Shown here piece after piece: positions 8,001 to 16,149 of a stretch of DNA of 33,839 bases. How positions within the stretch are numbered: the first letter of the stretch is position 1; the number at the start of each line of letters is the position of its first letter. This DNA comes from a virus. Under the pieces are notes generated by a model that did not search any database, was not told where the DNA came from, and saw only the letters and a program-made list of their open reading frames with translations. The position numbers and the translations under genes are program-made. Location: positions 1 through 33,839 of IMG/VR virus record IMGVR_UViG_3300043409_000036; one strand, 5' to 3'.

Positions 8001-9546
8001 CATCAATTTGTCTCCTTACACCTCCCAAATGGAGGCTTTAGCGCAGCGGCGCAAGATGGCTGAATTGTTGAGCCAGCAGGCTATGCAGCCACTAGAGATG
8101 CCGCAAGTCGCTGGGGCGCGTATTAGCCCCTATGCAGGGCTTGCCAAAATGCTGCAAGCCTACACCGGACGCACAATGCGGGAAGAAGCGCAGGCCGAAC
8201 AAAAGGCTTTGGCTGACCAATACAGGACAGACACATCTGCTGACTTCAGCAGCTTGCTTGCAGGGCTAACGCCAAAAGCGGCAGTGCCAGAAGGCGCACC
8301 AACTTACATGCCAAATGTGTCTCAAGTAGACGCAACTGAAAACCCGCGCATGGTGATGCAGCCAGAGCGCGATGAGATGGGCGCAATTATTCAACCTGGC
8401 GAAGCTGGTGCGGGTTACTTTGGGGTCACACCTGGCACACCAGCAATCCCTGCTAGTGGCGGCAAGCTGTCAGCGGATAAATTTGGTGAGATGAAAACTG
8501 ATCCTGGCCGACAGATGTTTATGGCGCAGCTACTAGCACAAATCAAGCCTAGAGAGCCAAAGTGGGAATTGAAAGAAATTAAAACAGCGGATGGCGGCAC
8601 TAAGACCATGCTGCTAGACATGAACGCGCCCAATCCTATGAGCACGGCAACTGAGCAGGGAACGCAAAAACCAATTAAAAAGCCTATTGTTGTTGGAAAC
8701 GTATTAGTAGACCCTGACACATACCAGCCTGTTTACACAGGGCCAAAAGCAGCCAGAACTGGTGATCTAGGCAATTACGATGAATATGTTGCTCAACAAA
8801 CTAAAGCAGGCAAAAAGCCAGTAAATTTTGACCAATTTTTGATTAACCAAAAAATAGCTGGGCGGCAACCTGCCAATGTTACTTATGGATCGCCAGTGGC
8901 GGCTGTTGATGCAAGTGGCAAACCTGTGTTTATTCAGCCAGGTCGCGCTGGTGGTGCGCCTTCTGTTATGCAAGGCTTCACACCTCCGGAAGCTAAACTA
9001 AAAGATGTGCCGCCAACTGTAAATGCGGCAATTATTGCAAACCAAGCAGCAGGCAATCAATTAGATCGTGCAATTGCACTAATGTCTGGTGAAAATTTGC
9101 CTGGCATGACGGGCGATAAATCGGCAACAGGTCTTAAAGGCTATTTGCCAAACGCTATTTTGAGTCGAATCGATCCACAAGGCGTTAGCGCCAGAGCTGA
9201 AATTGCAGACATTGGTTCGTTAAAAATTAACGACAGGAGTGGAGCTGCGGTTACTGCAAGCGAAACACCACGATTGATGCCGTTTATTCCTTTAGCCACT
9301 GATGACAACGAAACAGTCTTAAAGAAATTAAGAAGACTAAAATTAGAAGTGGCAAATGAAACAAATGCCATGAGGGAAATTTATAGCAAAGACCAAGGCT
9401 TTAAAGAAAATCCTGTTTTAAATAAACCAAGTGTTGCTGGCAAAATTACAACTTTGCAAGAAATACAAGAAGTGGCAATTAAAACAGGTAAAACAGTCGA
9501 ACAAGTAACAAAAGATGCCTTGGCAAACGGTTATAAGGTGCAATAA
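7993..9546 (+). CDS. putative internal virion protein
   Basis: The 517-residue product overlaps the upstream gene by 8 nt. It opens with MEALAQRRKMAELLSQQAMQPLEMP and ISPYAGLAKMLQAYTGR, a helical start commonly seen in the gene after the S74/Gln-rich protein in related phages. A long low-complexity, Pro/Gly-rich middle follows, then LGNYDEYVAQQTKAGKKPVNFDQFL and a helical C-terminus with DNETVLKKLRRLKLEVANET. No enzymatic motif is visible. Position and composition suggest an ejected or internal-core protein. The 3' third is noticeably AT-richer than the 5' part. Confidence 0.65.
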   Translation: MPDINLSPYTSQMEALAQRRKMAELLSQQAMQPLEMPQVAGARISPYAGLAKMLQAYTGRTMREEAQAEQKALADQYRTDTSADFSSLLAGLTPKAAVPEGAPTYMPNVSQVDATENPRMVMQPERDEMGAIIQPGEAGAGYFGVTPGTPAIPASGGKLSADKFGEMKTDPGRQMFMAQLLAQIKPREPKWELKEIKTADGGTKTMLLDMNAPNPMSTATEQGTQKPIKKPIVVGNVLVDPDTYQPVYTGPKAARTGDLGNYDEYVAQQTKAGKKPVNFDQFLINQKIAGRQPANVTYGSPVAAVDASGKPVFIQPGRAGGAPSVMQGFTPPEAKLKDVPPTVNAAIIANQAAGNQLDRAIALMSGENLPGMTGDKSATGLKGYLPNAILSRIDPQGVSARAEIADIGSLKINDRSGAAVTASETPRLMPFIPLATDDNETVLKKLRRLKLEVANETNAMREIYSKDQGFKENPVLNKPSVAGKITTLQEIQEVAIKTGKTVEQVTKDALANGYKVQ

Positions 9547-11214
9547 ATGTCACTACTTGACGATCTTTACAGCGGCGCACCTTCTGGCGGCTTAAGTGCT
9601 GATTTGTATCCAACGCCAAAAGCGCCACCAGCGCCCAAAAAACCAATGGGTTACGGCGAGATGTTGGGGCAAGCTGTTATCAACACACCGGCTAGTGCGG
9701 GGCGCATGGTTTCGGGACTTTATGAGGCGGTCACAAGCCCCGTACAAACAGTTTCTGGCTTAATGGATGTTGCGGCAGGCGGTTTGCAAAATGTTTTGCC
9801 AAAGCCCGTCACAGACTTTATCAACCAATTTGAAACAAACCCAGAGGCGGCAAAACGAGCAGTCAACACAGCAAATGCTATGGGTGGAATGTACAAAGAG
9901 CGTTACGGCACTCTGGAAGGCATCAAAAACACCATAGCCACTGACCCTGTTGGGGTTGCTGGTGATTTGTCTACATTGCTTGCCGGTGGTGCGGGTTTGG
10001 CAAAGGGCGCTGGCTCAATTGCTGGCCCTGGCCGGATTGGTTCTGCCATGTCTGGTGTGGCAGACAAGCTATCAACTGCGTCCAATGTGACTAACCCGAT
10101 CAATGCAATGGTGAAAGCGCCAGGCATTGCTTACGACCTAGCTGGCGCATTGACTAAACAAGGTTTAGCTCTTAAAACTGGTGTTGGCACAGAGCCTATT
10201 ACGCAAGCTGTAAAAGCTGGCAGAGAAGGCAACACGACAGTTTTAGCAAACATGCGTGAGCAAGTGCCAATCACGCAAGTGTTAGACGATGCCAGAACAA
10301 ACCTTGCCCAAATGAACTTGGACAAGCAAAAAGACTATCGTTCTGGCATGGTCAACATCAAGAATGACAAATCTGTTCTTGACCTTTCTGGTGTTGAAGC
10401 TGTTTTAAAGAATGCTGAAAATTCAACAGGTTTTAAACAGTCCGGCATTCCAAAAGATGCAAAAGCTGTTGAAGTGTTGCAAAAAATAAGAGACAAAATA
10501 GATCACTGGAAAAAACTTGATCCTGCTGAATATCACACTCCAGAAGGGCTTGATTATTTAAAACAAAGCCTTTGGGATGATTTTGGCAAATTGGGTAGGG
10601 AAGAAAAAACAGCTTACTCAGTAGGTAAGCAAGTTTACGATTCCGTAAAAAATCAGATTAGCACACAAGCGCCTGAATATTCTAAGGTGATGAAGAATTA
10701 TTCAGAGGCATCTGACCAAATTAAAGAGATTGAACGCGCCTTATCTTTGGGCAACACAGCATCTGCTGATACGGCCATGCGTAAGCTGCAATCGTTGATG
10801 CGAAACAATGTAAACACCAATTACGGGCAGCGGCTTGAGCTTGCTAAACAATTGGAAGCAATGGGCGGCAATGAAATAATGCCAGCACTTGCTGGTCAGG
10901 CTTTAAGCAGCAAATTGCCTAGAGGTTTGCAGGGCGCGGCAAACATTCCATCGTCTTATATGGCGTTTGGAGTCGGTGGCCCTGCTTTGGCGGCGCTTGA
11001 TCTTGCGGCATCTTCGCCTCGCCTAGTTGGAGAAGCGGCGTACAAGTACGGGCAAATGGCAAATGCTTTAAACAAAGCAAAGCAACCCGTTACCGACATA
11101 TTTAAGAAACTGCCGGTATCAGCACAAGAGGCAAGACTTGCGGCTTTGTTGGCGGCTCAGTCAAACCAGCCGTACCGCATTGAATTAAACAACATGCTTC
11201 CTAACAGGCCATAA
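9547..11214 (+). CDS. putative internal / DNA-ejection protein
   Basis: The ATG directly abuts the preceding stop. The 555-residue protein has an unstructured Pro-rich N-terminus, then amphipathic Gly/Ala-rich segments (PASAGRMVSGLYEAVTSPV, VAGDLSTLLAGGAGLAKGAG) that recall membrane-active ejection proteins. A long helical middle follows (about 200-430), and the end is a hydrophobic Ala-rich stretch near 475-500 (AFGVGGPALAALDLAAS). This family recurs with the two preceding genes as a block in podovirus-like phages. I infer an ejected protein that helps DNA cross the envelope. No lytic transglycosylase motif is visible. Confidence 0.65.
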   Translation: MSLLDDLYSGAPSGGLSADLYPTPKAPPAPKKPMGYGEMLGQAVINTPASAGRMVSGLYEAVTSPVQTVSGLMDVAAGGLQNVLPKPVTDFINQFETNPEAAKRAVNTANAMGGMYKERYGTLEGIKNTIATDPVGVAGDLSTLLAGGAGLAKGAGSIAGPGRIGSAMSGVADKLSTASNVTNPINAMVKAPGIAYDLAGALTKQGLALKTGVGTEPITQAVKAGREGNTTVLANMREQVPITQVLDDARTNLAQMNLDKQKDYRSGMVNIKNDKSVLDLSGVEAVLKNAENSTGFKQSGIPKDAKAVEVLQKIRDKIDHWKKLDPAEYHTPEGLDYLKQSLWDDFGKLGREEKTAYSVGKQVYDSVKNQISTQAPEYSKVMKNYSEASDQIKEIERALSLGNTASADTAMRKLQSLMRNNVNTNYGQRLELAKQLEAMGGNEIMPALAGQALSSKLPRGLQGAANIPSSYMAFGVGGPALAALDLAASSPRLVGEAAYKYGQMANALNKAKQPVTDIFKKLPVSAQEARLAALLAAQSNQPYRIELNNMLPNRP

Positions 11215-11228
11215 ACAAAGGACACAAA

Positions 11229-12722
11229 ATGAGTTACAACGGCTCCGGCACATTTAACATTAACACCACGGGTCAGCCCGTTGTTGCTGGCACAACAATC
11301 AGCGCGGCCACTTTTAACGCTCTAACAGCAGACTTAGCCACGGGTCTGACTACAGCCTTGACAAAGGACGGCCAAACCACTGCAACGGCTCGAATACCCT
11401 TTGCCCAAGGGATTAACTCTACGCTTGTGACAGACGCATCAAGTGTGTCTACGGGGTCAATTATCACGGCTGGCGGGGTAGGCATTGCCAAAAAACTTTA
11501 TGTGGGCGATAACGTAAACCTTGCTGGTTTAACGGCTTCAAATGCGGTTGCAACTGATGCGTCTAAAAATTTGGTCAGTGTGGCAAACACCGGCACTGGC
11601 TCAAATGTTTTGGCAACAGGCCCAACAATTGCCTCGCTTAATTTAACAACAGCTTTAACACTTGCTGGCGCTGCTGGAACAAATGGGCAGTACCTTACAA
11701 GTGCGGGTTCTGGCTTGCCGTCATGGACAACGCTTTCATCAACTACCAGCCTTGTTCGTTCAACTAGAACATCAGACACAATCCTTGGTGTGTCAGATTC
11801 CAGTACATTGATTGCAATTACAAGCGGCACATTTACTCAAACATTTACTGCTGCGGCAACGCTTGGCTCTGGCTGGTTTTGCTACATTCAAAATTCTGGT
11901 ACAGGCGACATTACCCTTGACCCAAATGCGTCTGAATTAATTGATGGCTTAACTAGCTACATCATGTATCCTGGCGAATGCCGTCTTGTTCAATGTACTG
12001 GAACTGCATTTAACACAGTGGTCTTAAATAGTTTTAACCGGACTTTTACAAGCTCTGGAACATTTACTAAGCCACCTGGTTATTCTTTGTTCACTGGTTA
12101 TTTGTGGGGCGCTGGTGGTGGCGGTGGAAAATACAACGATGTTGGCTTGTCTAGGGGTGGTGGTGGCGGTGCATGTGTGCCGTTCACGCTATCTCGCACT
12201 GTTGTTGGAACGACTGAGACTGTGACAATTGCAACAGGTGGCGCAGGGGCAACTTCTGACGGCAATTATGGCTCTGTTGGCGGTGACAGCACATTTGGTT
12301 CAATTTTGACGGCATACGGAGGCCATGTGGCAGGCGGCGGTGTACTGTCGGCGGCATCAGAAATAACGCCAGGGCAACCATACATAACTACTGCTGCTAG
12401 AACAAATCCTGGCTTTGGTGGTGGCGCGGCATCAGCCTCTATAGCGGATACCAATTCGGCTTATGGTGGTGCGGGTGGTGCTGGTTTTACTGGATTGGAC
12501 ACTGCTGTTGCAGGCGGCAAGTCTTTTTGGGGCGGTGGCGGTGGCGGTGCTAATGGCGGCGCTGGCGGTGTCAGTATATTTGGCGGCAACGGCGGTGCAG
12601 GAAGTCTTGCATCATCTGGAACGGCTGGTACAGCGCCTGCTGGTGGCGGTGGCGCAACAAAGTCAGGGACTGCTGGCGGTGCTGGTGCTCGCGGCGAATT
12701 TCGTATTGGGGGGATCATTTAA
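11229..12722 (+). CDS. tail fibre / receptor-binding protein with glycine-rich C-terminus
   Basis: The 497-residue protein has an N-terminal module (NGSGTFNINTTGQPVVAGT, ISAATFNALTADLATGL, TKDGQTTAT) typical of fibre proteins of Burkholderiales and Pseudomonas podoviruses. A repetitive Ser/Thr/Ala shaft follows. From about residue 292 there is a glycine-rich domain with LWGAGGGGG, YGGAGGAG and a FWGGGGGGANGGAGG run, ending ARGEFRIGG. Gly-rich tips of this sort are seen in phage adhesins, including T-even gp38, where polyglycine helices display receptor-binding loops. AAAGGA precedes the ATG. This is the best receptor-binding candidate in the genome. Confidence 0.8.
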   Translation: MSYNGSGTFNINTTGQPVVAGTTISAATFNALTADLATGLTTALTKDGQTTATARIPFAQGINSTLVTDASSVSTGSIITAGGVGIAKKLYVGDNVNLAGLTASNAVATDASKNLVSVANTGTGSNVLATGPTIASLNLTTALTLAGAAGTNGQYLTSAGSGLPSWTTLSSTTSLVRSTRTSDTILGVSDSSTLIAITSGTFTQTFTAAATLGSGWFCYIQNSGTGDITLDPNASELIDGLTSYIMYPGECRLVQCTGTAFNTVVLNSFNRTFTSSGTFTKPPGYSLFTGYLWGAGGGGGKYNDVGLSRGGGGGACVPFTLSRTVVGTTETVTIATGGAGATSDGNYGSVGGDSTFGSILTAYGGHVAGGGVLSAASEITPGQPYITTAARTNPGFGGGAASASIADTNSAYGGAGGAGFTGLDTAVAGGKSFWGGGGGGANGGAGGVSIFGGNGGAGSLASSGTAGTAPAGGGGATKSGTAGGAGARGEFRIGGII

Positions 12723-13024
12723 TGTCACGTTTTGCAATTATCAAAGACGGCAAAGTTGTCAATATCGCAGAGGCCGAAGCGGACTTTGCAGCCACACAAG
12801 GCTGGGTTGATGCAGGCAGCGCAGAGATTGGCGACATTTACGAAAATGGACAATTTAGCAAGCCTGAGCCTATTGTTGACCCGCTTAAATACCAGAGCCA
12901 ACGAGCCTCGGCATATCCTCCTATGACTGACTACCTTGACGGCATCGTAAAGGGTGACGCAGCACAAGTGCAGACATACATTGCAGCTTGTCTAGCGGTC
13001 AAGGCCAAGTATCCCAAGCCATGA
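12722..13024 (+). CDS. small phage protein, fibre-associated or chaperone-like
   Basis: TAATG couples this 100-residue gene to the fibre. The N-terminal half (RFAIIKDGKVVNIAEA) resembles the start of phage tail-fibre accessory proteins. The C-terminal half holds RASAYPPMTDYLDGIVKGD and ends ACLAVKAKYPKP, a motif repeatedly found at the C-terminus of small fibre-adjacent phage proteins. Location and pattern suggest a fibre assembly or attachment factor, but no biochemical role is known to me. Confidence 0.65.
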   Translation: MSRFAIIKDGKVVNIAEAEADFAATQGWVDAGSAEIGDIYENGQFSKPEPIVDPLKYQSQRASAYPPMTDYLDGIVKGDAAQVQTYIAACLAVKAKYPKP

Positions 13025-13221
13025 ATCAAATAGACGCAACAGATGCCAAGCTAGCAACGCATGAAGAAGTTTGTGCGCTGAGATACGAGGCTATTCAAAA
13101 GTCGTTTGAATCTGGCAGCAAGCGCATGGGTCGCATTGAATACATTCTTTATGCCCTGATTGCGGTCACGTTGCTTGGCCCAGGCTTTGCTGCTGAACTG
13201 CTTAAAAAAATGCTTATGTAG
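13021..13221 (+). CDS. 66-residue membrane protein, XhlA/holin-like candidate
   Basis: The start chosen is the ATG at 13021, overlapping the previous stop as ATGA. An in-frame GTG upstream lies inside the fibre-associated gene. The product has an N-terminal soluble helix (IDATDAKLATHEEVCALRYEAIQ) and one hydrophobic segment at about 41-60 (YILYALIAVTLLGPGFAAEL) followed by Lys residues. This is the layout of hemolysin XhlA-like phage lysis proteins. It opens a run of four membrane proteins ahead of the endolysin, so a lysis role is plausible but unproven. Confidence 0.65.
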   Translation: MNQIDATDAKLATHEEVCALRYEAIQKSFESGSKRMGRIEYILYALIAVTLLGPGFAAELLKKMLM

Positions 13222-13230
13222 GCGGGTGCA

Positions 13231-13710
13231 ATGATTGACCCTCTAACGGCACTGGCGGGTATACAGGCGGCGGTTGCGCTAATCAAGAAGGTTAGCAAAA
13301 CTGTCGATGACGTATCCTCCCTTGGCCCCGTACTTGGGAAGTATTTTGATGCCAAGTCTACGGCTACTAAGGCTGCTGTACAGGCCAAGAAATCTAAATC
13401 CAGCATGGGCACTGCTATCCAGATCGAGATGGCCCTAGATCAAGCCAAGCGATTTGAAGACGAGCTACAACTGCTGTTTATGCAATCGGGAAAAATAGAT
13501 GTCTGGAACAAGATCAAGTCCAGGGCGGCAGCAATGGATGTTGAAGCGGCCCACGATGCTAGGCGAGAAAAAGAAATTTCTGAAAGGCGCAAAAAAGAGA
13601 TTGATGAAGTCATTGAGTTAGCCTTGCTAGGGCTGGTGTTTACCGCCATGCTTGGGGTTATTACTTACTTTGTTTTTGGCATTTTTGAACAGTGTGGGGG
13701 CAAGTGCTGA
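13231..13710 (+). CDS. conserved phage membrane-anchored protein (lysis region)
   Basis: The 159-residue product has a conserved N-terminal region (DPLTALAGIQAAVALIKKV, DDVSSLGPVLGKYFDAKS) and an amphipathic middle (GTAIQIEMALDQAKRFEDELQLLFM). A charged coiled coil follows (EAAHDARREKEISERRKKEIDE), then one transmembrane segment at about 129-152. I recognise the pattern as common in marine and freshwater podophages and myophages but know no assigned function. A C-terminal anchor with a long charged coil would suit a spanin-like or holin-regulating protein. It overlaps the next gene by TGATG. Confidence 0.65.
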   Translation: MIDPLTALAGIQAAVALIKKVSKTVDDVSSLGPVLGKYFDAKSTATKAAVQAKKSKSSMGTAIQIEMALDQAKRFEDELQLLFMQSGKIDVWNKIKSRAAAMDVEAAHDARREKEISERRKKEIDEVIELALLGLVFTAMLGVITYFVFGIFEQCGGKC

Positions 13711-14321
13711 TGGCAGGCGATGAGCGCCTAAACCTGGTTGACAAGGTGCTGGCGTATGTGTCCAGCCCTTTTAGACTGTTTGCAATGGTGCTGATGGCTG
13801 TCCTGACGTTTGCAGGGTACTTTGTTTACACAAACCAAGAGCTTTTGATTGGCGCATATAAAGAGTCCAAAAAGATTCCCAGCATTGCAGAAGATCGTGT
13901 GGAGGACGCAGCGGCGCATTTGTTTAAGCAGTCTGGTGCGCTGGTGGTGGCGGTCTTCAAAGTCAACAGCATGTTTGGCACAAGGGTGCTGTATCGGGCC
14001 TACGGAAAAAACGGCAGGGACAAAACAAACGATGGGTTAGATGTGGGGCTGTTTAGCCAAAACGCTGCCAACAATGCAGACGTAGTTAGACTGATGGCAA
14101 ACGAAATTCCATGCGGCCCGTATTTGACAGCGCAAAGTGAAATGGGGCTGTGGTATATCGCCAAAGGTGTTGCCTACACATGCCGCATTTCCGTACCACC
14201 AGAGCCAGGGCGCTTTGTCGGACAGATTACAGTGGGCTGGGCAACAGAGCCAGCAGACCTTGAGCAAAGCAAAGCAATGCTGCAAATTGCAGCAACCATG
14301 TTATCTAGGAGTAAACAATAA
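13710..14321 (+). CDS. conserved phage protein with N-terminal membrane anchor (lysis region)
   Basis: The ATG at 13710 (TGATG with the previous stop) is preferred to in-frame GTGs upstream and gives 203 residues. One transmembrane helix at about 22-42 (RLFAMVLMAVLTFAGYFVYT) is followed by a large soluble domain: KIPSIAEDRVEDAAAHLFKQSGALVVAVFKVN, VLYRAYGKNGRDK, GLDVGLFSQNAANNADVVRLMANEIPCG, and RFVGQITVGW. That domain looks GAF- or sensor-like in strand order, but I see no ligand motif. The pair with the preceding gene recurs across unrelated phages. Function is unknown, and lysis timing or superinfection effects are possible. Confidence 0.65.
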   Translation: MAGDERLNLVDKVLAYVSSPFRLFAMVLMAVLTFAGYFVYTNQELLIGAYKESKKIPSIAEDRVEDAAAHLFKQSGALVVAVFKVNSMFGTRVLYRAYGKNGRDKTNDGLDVGLFSQNAANNADVVRLMANEIPCGPYLTAQSEMGLWYIAKGVAYTCRISVPPEPGRFVGQITVGWATEPADLEQSKAMLQIAATMLSRSKQ

Positions 14322-14731
14322 TGTTCCCTCTCACAGCCCTGTTAGAAGTCGGTGGCAAGCTCATTGACAAACTTATCCCTGATCCCCAGGCCAAAGCTAA
14401 AGCCCAGCTTGATCTTGCACAAATGGCGCAAGACGGAGAGTTGGCAAAGATGGCAAACGAGACAGACTTGTATAAGACGGAGCAAAACAATTTAACTGAG
14501 CGCTTAAATGCGGACATGTCCAGCGATTCTTGGTTGTCTAAAAACATCCGTCCCATGACGCTAGTTGCTATTTTTGTTGGTTACTTTACGTTTGCCATGA
14601 TGAGCGCGTTTAAATTGGATGCCAATGAGGTTTATGTAACTTTGCTGGGCCAGTGGGGTATGCTAGTGATGAGCTTTTATTTCGGGGGCAGAACCTTGGA
14701 AAAAATTATGGACATGAAAGCTAAAAAATGA
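14321..14731 (+). CDS. holin, GTA 3TM-type
   Basis: TAATG start; 136 residues. An N-terminal hydrophobic patch and an IPDPQAKAKAQLDLAQ segment precede a charged helix. Then comes SWLSKNIRPMTLVAIFVGYFTF, where the RP motif before the hydrophobic segment (about 79-97) is a hallmark of the holin family first described in gene transfer agents. A further hydrophobic stretch lies at about 104-123. Immediately upstream of the endolysin and coupled to it by ATGA, it is the strongest holin candidate of the cassette. Confidence 0.85.
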   Translation: MFPLTALLEVGGKLIDKLIPDPQAKAKAQLDLAQMAQDGELAKMANETDLYKTEQNNLTERLNADMSSDSWLSKNIRPMTLVAIFVGYFTFAMMSAFKLDANEVYVTLLGQWGMLVMSFYFGGRTLEKIMDMKAKK

Positions 14732-15138
14732 CCGAACATTTTACGCTGGAAGAACTTACAGCTACCAGCCACAGGCAGTTTGACAACACTCCCAATGAGG
14801 CAGAGACTGCCAATCTTCAACGGCTGGCTGAGTTTTTAGAACGGGTCAAAGCGGCGCTGGACGGCAAGCCTGTGATGATTAACAGCGCTTTCCGGTCTAA
14901 GCAAGTCAACGACTCAGTGGGAAGCAAAGACACTAGCCAGCACCGAACGGGCTGCGCGGCTGACTTCAAAGTGCCTGGCATGACTCCTGATGCTGTGGTC
15001 AGGGCAATCATTGCGGCTGGCCTGCCCTATGACCAAATCATCCGTGAATTTGACGCATGGACGCACATCAGCATTAGCGATACACCACGCCGCCAAGCCT
15101 TAATCATTGACCGGTCAGGCACTCGGCCATTTGCGTAA
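14728..15138 (+). CDS. endolysin, peptidase M15A (D-Ala-D-Ala-type)
   Basis: The 136-residue protein shows a classic M15A layout: FTLEELTATSHRQFDNTP at the start, VMINSAFRSKQVNDSVGSK, the zinc motif SQHRTGCAADF (H72, D79), and WTHISI with H113. These residues form the metal site of peptidases that cut peptidoglycan stem peptides or cross-links. No signal peptide is seen, so release depends on the holin. The gene ends the rightward operon. Its last 24 nt overlap the end of the convergent leftward gene, and no terminator separates the two. Confidence 0.9.
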   Translation: MTEHFTLEELTATSHRQFDNTPNEAETANLQRLAEFLERVKAALDGKPVMINSAFRSKQVNDSVGSKDTSQHRTGCAADFKVPGMTPDAVVRAIIAAGLPYDQIIREFDAWTHISISDTPRRQALIIDRSGTRPFA

Positions 15139-15279
15139 CAATTCGCGGTAGGCTTGCAGCGCGTCTTTAACATCACGCTGAAGCTGCTCAATCCTTTCGT
15201 TCTGCTGGATCATCTTGTTGTTTGCTTGGTGCGCGAACTCCGCTAAGTTTTCTTGCGACCACGTTCTGAAGTTTGACAT
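15115..15279 (-). CDS. 54-residue conserved helical phage protein
   Basis: The start is the ATG at 15279, with GGAAG just upstream, rather than a longer frame. The product begins MSNFRTWSQENLAEFAHQAN, then forms a long amphipathic helix (IQQNERIEQLQRDVKDALQAYRELLRK). This pattern is common in phages of Burkholderiales and has no assigned function. It is the last gene of the leftward operon. It overlaps the NrdR-like gene by 92 nt in another frame and the endolysin tail by 24 nt on the opposite strand. Confidence 0.65.
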   Translation of the reverse strand: MSNFRTWSQENLAEFAHQANNKMIQQNERIEQLQRDVKDALQAYRELLRKWPSA

Positions 15280-15394
15280 GTTCTTCCGTTGTAAAAATGT
15301 GCCCATTGGCGCACTCACGGCGGCGCAACACAAAGCCTGTTTTGTTTCGCGTATCGCTGACAGTACTCCACACGCCACAAGTCGGGCAGTTCAA
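15188..15394 (-). CDS. NrdR-like zinc-ribbon protein lacking the ATP cone
   Basis: A TTG start at 15394 lies 7-8 nt after AAGGAG and overlaps the upstream stop (TTGA). The 68-residue product has the NrdR ribbon signature: C3-P-T-C6, SDTR, RRREC28, NGH32, FTTEE. Full-length bacterial NrdR adds an ATP-cone domain and represses ribonucleotide reductase genes. Here only the ribbon plus a short basic tail remains, so DNA binding without nucleotide sensing is the likely limit. Many phages carry such mini-NrdR proteins. The C-terminal tail is encoded in the region that also encodes the next gene's start. Confidence 0.7.
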   Translation of the reverse strand: MNCPTCGVWSTVSDTRNKTGFVLRRRECANGHIFTTEEHVKLQNVVARKLSGVRAPSKQQDDPAERKD

Positions 15395-15561
15395 ACGTTC
15401 TTCTCCTTACAGGCTTGCTCAATAGCTCTGGCAAATGCAAACCACTGATACTCTTGTTCGTGTTTTTGTAAGATTTTGCTTATTTCTTCGTCCCGTAACT
15501 TAACCCAAGGCTTTTTGTAGTCTTGGATGTCATCATCATCATTGTTGTCTATTTGCCTCAT
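15391..15561 (-). CDS. 56-residue acidic conserved phage protein
   Basis: The ATG at 15561 opens a 56-codon frame that ends in a TTGA overlap with the NrdR-like gene. The product starts with an Asp-rich stretch (DNNDDDDIQDY) and continues with WVKLRDEEISKILQKHEQEY and FAFARAIEQACKEKN. The last motif is one I associate with short early proteins of many Burkholderiales phages. No function is known. Coupled spacing on both sides and the conserved tail support a real gene despite its size. Confidence 0.65.
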   Translation of the reverse strand: MRQIDNNDDDDIQDYKKPWVKLRDEEISKILQKHEQEYQWFAFARAIEQACKEKNV

Positions 15562-15565
15562 GGTT

Positions 15566-15889
15566 TTACCATTCTCGTATAGTTGGCTGTAAAGGTGGTG
15601 TGCATGTGTGAATCGTGGTCAGGTCAGCAGTGCGCTTGCCGCATCGTTGGCAGAAGTTGCGCTCCTCTGGCTGTACATCTTGCCATTCTGATGGGTGCAG
15701 CTTTGGCACATATCCATAGCGGCTTGCAACTTTTTTATCCTCTGCCGCAATAAATGCGGCAGCTTCCTGCACTGGCTGTGCCAAGGCTTCACGGATGGCG
15801 GTGATGGCAGCTAACTTTTCTGTCTTGTAAAACCGCACATCTTTTTGCAGCGCCTCCAGCGCCAGCTTCAGGGCTTCGTCTTTGGTCAT
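15566..15889 (-). CDS. conserved early phage protein with C-terminal Cys/His cluster
   Basis: The ATG at 15889 (GGAG about 9 nt upstream, ATGA overlap with the preceding gene) gives 107 residues. The N-terminal helix MTKDEALKLALEALQ and the AITAIREALAQP tail are widespread in Burkholderiales phage and prophage early proteins, usually followed by a variable region. Here that region contains NFCQRCGKRTADL and IHTC (C80, C83, H94, C96), a plausible zinc-binding knuckle. Function is unknown. Confidence 0.7.
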   Translation of the reverse strand: MTKDEALKLALEALQKDVRFYKTEKLAAITAIREALAQPVQEAAAFIAAEDKKVASRYGYVPKLHPSEWQDVQPEERNFCQRCGKRTADLTTIHTCTPPLQPTIREW

Positions 15890-16149
15890 ATCAGCAAACT
15901 CCAAACCCAAATGCCAGTAAAGAACAGCGCCAAGCAAATCATCAACAGCACCACAAAAATAGACCACAGCATGAACGCGCCAATCTTGTGCCATTGGTCG
16001 GACATGGGCTTGATGTCATCCGGAACTACGGGCCACGGCTTGACCTTGCGAACTACTTCCGGCTCAAGCTCCGCATTGGTAAAGTGGCAGAAGTGTTCGC
16101 ACTGCGGTGTGTGTTGGCAGATAGCGCCTGTATCACACACCCTGTTCAT
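15886..16149 (-). CDS. small Cys-rich membrane protein
   Basis: The start ATG at 16149 follows AAGGAG. The 87-residue product has a Cys/His-rich N-terminus (C5, C11, H13, C17, H19, C21), a Pro-rich linker, and one C-terminal transmembrane segment at about 58-84 (FMLWSIFVVLLMICLALFF). It sits between two coupled small early genes. The Cys spacing could bind a metal or form disulfides. I do not recognise a family. An early membrane protein might act in host takeover or exclusion, but that is only a guess. Confidence 0.65.
   Translation of the reverse strand: MNRVCDTGAICQHTPQCEHFCHFTNAELEPEVVRKVKPWPVVPDDIKPMSDQWHKIGAFMLWSIFVVLLMICLALFFTGIWVWSLLI

Noticed and set aside
12184-12810. Long overlapping frames on both strands in the fibre gene
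   Set aside because: They are by-products of the GC-biased glycine repeats (Pro-rich on the opposite strand, Leu/Val-rich in the shifted frame) and have no ribosome sites.
15115-15138. Terminator between the convergent operons
   Set aside because: Only a 3-bp inverted match is visible at the junction, with no T-run on either strand.
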